64,000 nt of DNA from Salinivirgaceae bacterium (GTDB lineage: Bacteria; Bacteroidota; Bacteroidia; Bacteroidales; SZUA-534): contig JAFXQB010000005.1 of assembly GCA_017527435.1 (NCBI GenBank), forward strand, positions 1 through 64,000, written 5' to 3'. Under the pieces are notes generated by a model, which was not told where the DNA came from, searched no databases, and saw nothing but the letters and a program-made list of their open reading frames with translations. Both the position numbers and the translations under genes were made by a program. This document shows, piece by piece, positions 59,104-64,000 of the stretch. How positions within the stretch are numbered: the stretch's first letter is position 1; every line of letters begins with the position of its first letter.

Positions 59104-62100
59104 CTAGATTCTGATACCAATCACCAGAATATCATCGATTTGGTCAGTGTTGCCTTTGAATTCAAGGTGTATGCGGTTGAGCTCTTCGCCCTGCTGTTCC
59201 ATTGGCAGGGTCCACAACTCGAGCAGATGACGTTTGAACCGTGCCTTCATGAATTTCTTCTGCCCGTCTTCGCCACCGAATTGGTCGCAGTAGCCGTCAG
59301 AGAAGAAATAGTAGCAGTCGCCTTTTTGCATGTCGATGGTCTGCGTGGTGAACATAATTCCTGACTTGTACTGATCCGACAAGGCGCATGGGAACTTGTC
59401 AACCTTGAACTCATTCAGCTCGCCGTTGCGTATCTGCAGCAGAGAGTTGTATGCGCCGGCGAACATCAGTTTCCCATTTTCTTTGTCGATGGTGAGCATG
59501 CAGATATCCATACCGTCTTTGGCCGCGTTTTCGCCTTTGTCGGCAAAAGAGCGCACCACGCTAGCGCGAAGGTCGTTCAGAATTGAGCCGGGGTCGGTGA
59601 TGCCGCGTACTTTGACAATGGTGTTCAAAGAGTTCATGCCCAGCATGCTCATCATTGCGCCCGGAACGCCATGGCCGGTGCAGTCGGCAGCGGTGATAAT
59701 CAGTTTGTTGTCTTTTTCGGCACACCAGTAGAAGTCGCCGCTCACAATATCGCGCGGTTTGAACAGGATGAACGACTCGCTTACGTAGTTGTTCACGAAA
59801 TCGGTTTTTGGCAGCGACATACGTTGGATTCGGGCGGCATAGTTGATGCTGTCGGTCAGCGAATGATTCTGTTCTTCAATCTTGACCAACTGTTCGTTGA
59901 TTTGCTTTGTTTGGCGCTTCACTTCAAGGTCGAGCAGGCGGTTGCGCTCTTTCAGTTGGTAGGTGTAGTATTTGATGATGCCAAAGACGGCAGCCACCAG
60001 CAGCAGGACATAAACAATGTAGGCCACCACCGTGCGGTACCACGGTGGGCTGATGGTGAACGACAGCTCGGCGGTATCGCTCTCTTCGCCCAGCGCATTC
60101 ACTGCCTTCACCATAAAAGTGTAGGTGCCTTCGGGCAGATGGGTGAACACAACCGAGTCGGCCCCGGTAATCTGCCAATTGTCAAGGTATCCCTGAAGCG
60201 AGTATGAGAACTTGATTGATTCCGAATTTGGAAACCATGGCGCCGAGAAGGCAAACGTCAGCGTGTTGCGGCTGAACGGCAGCTTTAGCTTATCGTTTCT
60301 GATTGAGAGCACCGAATCATGGCTCACAAGTCTGCGGATGATACTGTAGTGCGGTGTTGGCTTGCTTGTCGATGAATTGTCGCACAGAACAAGGCCTTCG
60401 GTGGTGCCAACCCACACTTGGCGGTTGTTGGTGGTGTAGATGGTGTTGATTTTTCCGGCATCAATCGCACCAAATTTCCGGGTGTGCAGCACTGTGTCGC
60501 CATCAATGTAAAACGATATGTCGGATCCGCGCGACAGCCAGGTGATGGTGTCGTACTGCTTCAGCAAGTAGATGTTTTTCACAAGGTTGAGTTCGGCGTC
60601 GTCGAACAGGGCAATGGCCATATACTTGAGAGAGTCGGCCAGTTTCTCTGCCATTTCTTCCCGGCTTATATATTTGTATATGTGGTCTTTGTTGAGCAGA
60701 TAAACCATGTTGTTGTATTTCAACGGCGATGTCATTCCTTCGACAATGCCGTTGTTCTCGTTGAAAACTTCAGCTTTAGTGTCGCTGTCGTTGAACAGAA
60801 CTCTGACGTAGCCCTGATTGTTGGTGCCGAGCCAGACCACAAGGTGGCCGGCCGTGTCGGTCTCGGTTTCCATGCGGTTGAAACTGTAGTTTTCGGCCAC
60901 CACATCGAACATGTTCACCCACATTCCATATTCGGCGATATACTCAAAATACGACAGTCCGCGCGTGCCTGCCGCCAGAAGAGCGTTCTTATCGGCGCAG
61001 AACGACACGCAGCGCGCGTCGGAATCCGAAATCTTTTCAATTTTCCGGGTTGCCTGCATTCGGTAAAGTCCGTCATCGGTGCCGATGAACAGCGAGCCGT
61101 TGCCTTCATCCATCGACCAAACCGCCTGACGGATGCTTTCAACTGGTGTAAACAGCGGTTCGGTGAAGTCGGTCAGTTGTTTGTTCTGCACAAACAAGCC
61201 TTCCGATGTGCCGACAAACAGCAGACCATTGTACTCATATATGGCGTTCACGCTGCCGCTGATGCCGCTTTCCGCGGCAAAAACCGAGACGAAAAGATTG
61301 TTCGGCAGAAGGGTGATGCCCATTTTTGATGTAAACCAGATGTTACGCTCACGGTCGCAGAAAAGACTGTTTATCTCATTATAAATTAAGCCGTTCTTTA
61401 AGTTTTTATGAAGCACAACTGTGCCATCGGTCTTTATCACCAGAATGCCGTTGTCGTACGAGCCCAGAACAAGAGTGGTGCTGTCGGGCATTACGCAACT
61501 TGTCACACCGAAGCCAATTCTCTTCAACGACCGGTTCAGTCCCGACGGATTAGGCTTGACAACGTCGTTTTCCAAAATCCACGTTCCGTCTTCATAACTT
61601 ATAATCAACGATTTGCCATCTTCAATGGGCAGGATGCCGAAGATGCCGATGTTGGCGAAGATCTCGCCGCCCGTAACCATTTTAATTTCGTTCGAGTCGA
61701 TGCGCGCAAGTCCTATCTCGCGTTGGCGCACATAGAGTGAGCCATTGACACAGAACGAGTTATGGAAGAAAGTCTCGGCTTCAATGATGGTGATTTCCGA
61801 GCCATTGTAAACAAAAATGTAATCGGAACTTTGAAAATATACCTTTCCGCTTATTTCATAAATGTTCCAGACATCGGAAAACGGGAAGATGTATTCGCGG
61901 ATGCTGTCGGCAAGCGAGACATAGTTGTACCGCGAGCCTGTGTTGTCAGTTACAAGATAGCCGAAATCGTTCTGCGAGCCCACAAAAATGGTGTCGCCCG
62001 ATTCCGACGGCAGTATCGATTTTACCCACACACCCAGTTTCACTTCGAGCCGGTTCCAAACCTTGCCGTCGAATTCCCAGATGGCATTGGCCGAGCCGAA

Positions 62101-62268
62101 ATACATCATTCCAAAGCGGTTTTGTGCAATGGCGTAATTCTCAACATCGTAGTTTTTCCCATAGTCTTTAGGCCCGTAGTTCACCGGCGAGTAGTTCTTG
62201 ATTTGCGCCTGTGCGCTTGCAGCCATCGCAATTGCGGCTGTCAGAACAAATAATTTGAGTGCTTTCAT
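59104..62268 (-). CDS. Two-component-propeller / Y_Y_Y receptor with cytoplasmic SpoIIE-type PP2C phosphatase
   Basis: A 1054-aa inner-membrane sensor. After a signal peptide (LKLFVLTAAIAMAASAQAQ) come about 600 residues of reg_prop-type propeller blades (RFGMMYFGSANAIWEFDGKVWNRLEVK; NSLFCDRERNIWFTSKMGITLLPN) and a Y_Y_Y domain. One helix follows at about 747-770 (VAYIVYVLLLVAAVFGIIKYY) with a coiled-coil (LKERNRLLDLEVKRQTKQINEQLVKIEEQ). The C-terminus is a SpoIIE/PP2C phosphatase (DIVSGDFYWCAEKDNKLIITAADCTGHGVPGAMMSMLG; DGMDICMLTID; FFSDGYCDQFGG). It should sense a periplasmic ligand and dephosphorylate a Ser/Thr phosphoprotein. The ATG at 62266-62268 is chosen; the frame to 62439 is an extension. 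Confidence 0.92.
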   Translation of the reverse strand: MKALKLFVLTAAIAMAASAQAQIKNYSPVNYGPKDYGKNYDVENYAIAQNRFGMMYFGSANAIWEFDGKVWNRLEVKLGVWVKSILPSESGDTIFVGSQNDFGYLVTDNTGSRYNYVSLADSIREYIFPFSDVWNIYEISGKVYFQSSDYIFVYNGSEITIIEAETFFHNSFCVNGSLYVRQREIGLARIDSNEIKMVTGGEIFANIGIFGILPIEDGKSLIISYEDGTWILENDVVKPNPSGLNRSLKRIGFGVTSCVMPDSTTLVLGSYDNGILVIKTDGTVVLHKNLKNGLIYNEINSLFCDRERNIWFTSKMGITLLPNNLFVSVFAAESGISGSVNAIYEYNGLLFVGTSEGLFVQNKQLTDFTEPLFTPVESIRQAVWSMDEGNGSLFIGTDDGLYRMQATRKIEKISDSDARCVSFCADKNALLAAGTRGLSYFEYIAEYGMWVNMFDVVAENYSFNRMETETDTAGHLVVWLGTNNQGYVRVLFNDSDTKAEVFNENNGIVEGMTSPLKYNNMVYLLNKDHIYKYISREEMAEKLADSLKYMAIALFDDAELNLVKNIYLLKQYDTITWLSRGSDISFYIDGDTVLHTRKFGAIDAGKINTIYTTNNRQVWVGTTEGLVLCDNSSTSKPTPHYSIIRRLVSHDSVLSIRNDKLKLPFSRNTLTFAFSAPWFPNSESIKFSYSLQGYLDNWQITGADSVVFTHLPEGTYTFMVKAVNALGEESDTAELSFTISPPWYRTVVAYIVYVLLLVAAVFGIIKYYTYQLKERNRLLDLEVKRQTKQINEQLVKIEEQNHSLTDSINYAARIQRMSLPKTDFVNNYVSESFILFKPRDIVSGDFYWCAEKDNKLIITAADCTGHGVPGAMMSMLGMNSLNTIVKVRGITDPGSILNDLRASVVRSFADKGENAAKDGMDICMLTIDKENGKLMFAGAYNSLLQIRNGELNEFKVDKFPCALSDQYKSGIMFTTQTIDMQKGDCYYFFSDGYCDQFGGEDGQKKFMKARFKRHLLELWTLPMEQQGEELNRIHLEFKGNTDQIDDILVIGIRI

Positions 62269-62326
62269 TGTCAGAAAATTATCTACCAAATATGCACAAA
62301 TTTTGGCATTAACAATCGGGGGACAG

Positions 62327-62359
62327 TGTTTTTTGGCCAATAGAGATTTCCTATCTTTG
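62327..62359 (+). promoter_or_regulatory. Promoter of the NifX-like gene
   Basis: TATCTTTG (62352-62359) is a full -7 match, 22 bases before the ATG at 62381; a T-rich -33 region (62327-62334) lies at about the right distance. Confidence 0.5.
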
Positions 62360-62380
62360 CCCGAAACAAAACACACTGAT

Positions 62381-62728
62381 ATGAAATTAGCAATCCCCAC
62401 TTGCGATGGCCGCGTGGATGACCATTTCGGACACTGCAAGGAATATACCGTCTATACGGTTGAAAACAAGCAGATTACTGGCGCCGAGACCGTTCCGTCG
62501 CCCGAAGGCTGCGGCTGCAAGAGCAACATTGCCTTTGTGCTGCGGCAGATGGGCGTGAACGTGATGCTCGCCGGCAATATGGGCGACGGCGCGCTCAACG
62601 TGCTCAACACGCAGAACATTATGGTGATTCGCGGCTGCTCGGGCAACGTGAAGGAAGTTGCCGAAGCCTATCTGAACGGCACCCTGGCCGATTCGGGCAT
62701 TGGCTGCCAGCATCACGAGTGCCATTGA
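62381..62728 (+). CDS. NifX/NifB-like (dinitrogenase iron-molybdenum cofactor-binding) family protein
   Basis: A 115-aa protein of the NifX/NafY/NifB-C-terminal fold: MKLAIPTCDGRVDDHFGHCKEYTVYTV, GCGCKSNIAFVLRQMGVNVMLAGNMGDGALNVL and GCSGNVKEVAEAYLNG. It ends in a Cys/His cluster (GCQHHECH) that may hold a metal or iron-sulfur centre. No nitrogenase genes are present, and this family is common in non-fixing anaerobes with unknown roles. The ATG at 62381 gives the standard start; the frame to 62198 is an upstream extension overlapping the opposite-strand gene. Confidence 0.9.
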   Translation: MKLAIPTCDGRVDDHFGHCKEYTVYTVENKQITGAETVPSPEGCGCKSNIAFVLRQMGVNVMLAGNMGDGALNVLNTQNIMVIRGCSGNVKEVAEAYLNGTLADSGIGCQHHECH

Positions 62729-62769
62729 ACTGAGGCCGGAATAAGCATAAAAACTGAAACAAATCAATT

Positions 62770-63537
62770 ATGAAAAACAAATTCTTAATAGTGCTTTTTA
62801 CCGCAATTCTCACAATACCAGCCGTTGCCCAATCCACCGGATCTTCGGAATTTGTACAGAAAAGCAATGATTTCGAGGCTATGCTGAATTCGGGAACAAA
62901 AGATTGGTACAATAATCCGAATGCAAAAGAATGGTTCAAAAACTGTCATACAAATATTTTCTCGATACTCGACGCTATTGAGATTATGCCCGAATGGCGA
63001 TTGGCTATCGACTTGCCTGACACGGATGGATTGGGTGATGAATCGCATATTTATGTGGAGAATGTCAATTCTGGAAAGAAATTCTATGGCTACTTGAATT
63101 ATATAAAACTGAAAAGCATTTCGGCAGAGAGTTGCTGGCAATGGTTTTTGCTATACAACATCAGAAATATGTTGCCTACATGGTGGCATGGTGGCTACTC
63201 GTCGTCGGACTTAATACTGACAGAAGAAGACCACCAACAAATACTGAAATATATTGAAATAATTCCCGACAGTCTAATCGATAGTGAAGAAGAACTTACA
63301 ATTGGAGGATTGTCGGAAACAAATTACCGTATACTAAAAGATTATAAAATTAAACCTGTACGGGTTGATGTAAACGAATTGAAAAGAACGGCGGAAATCA
63401 CTCTTTGCACTTGGAACGATTGGGTAGGCCTGACAGAAAAAAATTTCAGCATAATAATTAAAGATGACAATACAGCAAATGTGGAGAACATTGATTATAA
63501 AACAATTATTGAATATGATTGTGGAGTAACGTATTAA
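62770..63537 (+). CDS. Secreted protein of unknown function, AT-rich
   Basis: A 255-aa protein with a signal peptide (FLIVLFTAILTIPAVAQ). The mature part has tryptophan-rich motifs (DWYNNPNAKEWFKNC; SCWQWFLLYNIRNMLPTWWHGGYSSSDLIL) and an alpha/beta pattern. I do not recognise a family. Its base composition is unlike the neighbours (17 G+C in the 60-base line at 63301), which suggests recent acquisition. It lies between the NifX-like gene and uvrC in the same direction and is 41 bases after the first. Confidence 0.65.
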   Translation: MKNKFLIVLFTAILTIPAVAQSTGSSEFVQKSNDFEAMLNSGTKDWYNNPNAKEWFKNCHTNIFSILDAIEIMPEWRLAIDLPDTDGLGDESHIYVENVNSGKKFYGYLNYIKLKSISAESCWQWFLLYNIRNMLPTWWHGGYSSSDLILTEEDHQQILKYIEIIPDSLIDSEEELTIGGLSETNYRILKDYKIKPVRVDVNELKRTAEITLCTWNDWVGLTEKNFSIIIKDDNTANVENIDYKTIIEYDCGVTY

Positions 63538-63572
63538 ACAGCCGGTTCAATTTCGAATAAATCAATAATCCC

Positions 63573-64000
63573 TTGCAATCCCCCGACGAACATATCGCCC
63601 GCTTGAAGGAACTGGTTGCCGTGCTGCCCGAAAGCCCTGGCGTCTATCAGTATCTGGACAAGAACGGAACCATCATCTACGTTGGCAAAGCCAAACGGCT
63701 GAAGCGGCGCGTGTCGTCGTACTTCAACAAGTATCAGGACCGCGCCAAGGTGCGCATTCTGGTGCGTAACATTGCCGACATCAAGCATATTGTGGTCGAT
63801 ACCGAGCAGGACGCGCTTCTGCTTGAAAACAACCTGATTAAGAAATATCAGCCGCGCTACAACTCGCTGCTGAAAGACGACAAGACCTATCCGTGGATTT
63901 GCATAAAAAACGAGCCGTTCCCGCGCATCTTCTCAACGCGCAACTTCATCCGCGACGGCTCATCGTACTTCGGACCGTACACGTCGGGCTTTGCGCTGAA
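63573..64000 (+). CDS. uvrC: UvrABC excinuclease subunit C, N-terminal part (runs off the right edge)
   Basis: UvrC makes both incisions in nucleotide-excision repair. The open frame after the stop at 63558-63560 encodes LQSPDEHIARLKELVAVLPESPGVYQYLDKNGTIIYVGKAKRLKRRVSSYFNK, the GIY-YIG nuclease domain with Tyr/Lys/Arg residues. It continues to the window edge with LLKDDKTYPWICIKNEPFPRI. There is no ATG between the upstream stop and the conserved region, so TTG at 63573 is the most likely start; TTG at 63603 is an alternative. The rest of the gene lies outside. Confidence 0.92.
   Translation, partial: MQSPDEHIARLKELVAVLPESPGVYQYLDKNGTIIYVGKAKRLKRRVSSYFNKYQDRAKVRILVRNIADIKHIVVDTEQDALLLENNLIKKYQPRYNSLLKDDKTYPWICIKNEPFPRIFSTRNFIRDGSSYFGPYTSGFAL

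Noticed and set aside
60418..61329. Plus-strand open frame of 303 codons within the phosphatase receptor
   Set aside because: Antisense shadow of the propeller region; no signal peptide or domain.
62381..62728. Evidence for nitrogen fixation
   Set aside because: NifX-like proteins of this type are common in non-fixers and no nif structural genes are present.
1..64000. Insertion sequences, prophage genes, rRNA operon or replication origin
   Set aside because: I found no transposase, integrase, phage structural gene, rRNA sequence or DnaA-box cluster on either strand.

Overview
The window looks like a chromosomal piece of a Bacteroidota genome, most likely order Bacteroidales. Support comes from a plant-like long IspG (629 aa), a single-chain 1229-aa PurL, a DUF3276/PUR-alpha protein, GldA, SiaC (DUF1987), a TonB-dependent receptor, secreted PD40/OmpA and two-component-propeller proteins, start codons without clear Shine-Dalgarno sequences, and several TTG/TTTG-N18-20-TAnnTTTG promoters typical of the phylum. 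Most coding DNA is near 50-60% G+C by eye, with a few clearly AT-rich islands.

Layout. 1-483: start of a secreted protein running off the left edge. 749-7787 (minus): panC, then a polysaccharide block (glycosyltransferase, UDP-glucuronate 4-epimerase, UDP-glucose dehydrogenase, GDP-fucose synthase, GDP-mannose dehydratase) that would make UDP-GlcA/GalA and GDP-fucose. A GxxExxY gene framed by inverted repeats sits between gmd and fcl. 7910-11495: a periplasmic peptidyl-prolyl isomerase and a CNNM/CBS membrane protein. 11547-14360: vsr, a putative restriction endonuclease and a C5 methyltransferase, the last two in very AT-rich DNA. 14806-20750: a NUDIX hydrolase, a TPP riboswitch with a TonB-dependent receptor, a DUF151 nuclease, rplU-rpmA and serS.

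20819-25830 (minus): a small membrane protein, lptC, a TPR protein, coaX, an unknown, gldA and rpiB. 26128-30037: tRNA-Ser(GGA), an ExbB/ExbD-type energising complex with an extra membrane protein, an LEA-like lipoprotein and a universal stress protein. 30072-39150: ispG, ribE, a degenerate amidohydrolase lipoprotein, siaC, a glycosyltransferase, a secreted unknown, a phenylacetate-CoA-ligase-like enzyme and a single-MBG-domain protein. 39718-49505: purL, the DUF3276 gene, an unknown, a PgpH-like HD phosphodiesterase, a YggS-type PLP protein and proA.

49752-62268 is the most unusual stretch. On the plus strand it encodes a secreted FecR-like protein, a 1417-aa signal-peptide TPR-CHAT (caspase-like) protein with an apparent His/Cys dyad, a PD40-CarboxypepD_reg-OmpA cell-wall anchor resembling a PorE without its TPR domain, and a 726-aa secreted protein of unknown family. 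These converge on a 1054-aa sensor with a periplasmic propeller, a Y_Y_Y domain and a cytoplasmic SpoIIE-type PP2C phosphatase. I infer an envelope-located TPR-CHAT protease module with a nearby phosphatase receptor. A possible phosphoprotein target, SiaC, is encoded 24 kb away. The window ends with a NifX-like protein, an AT-rich secreted unknown and the 5' part of uvrC.
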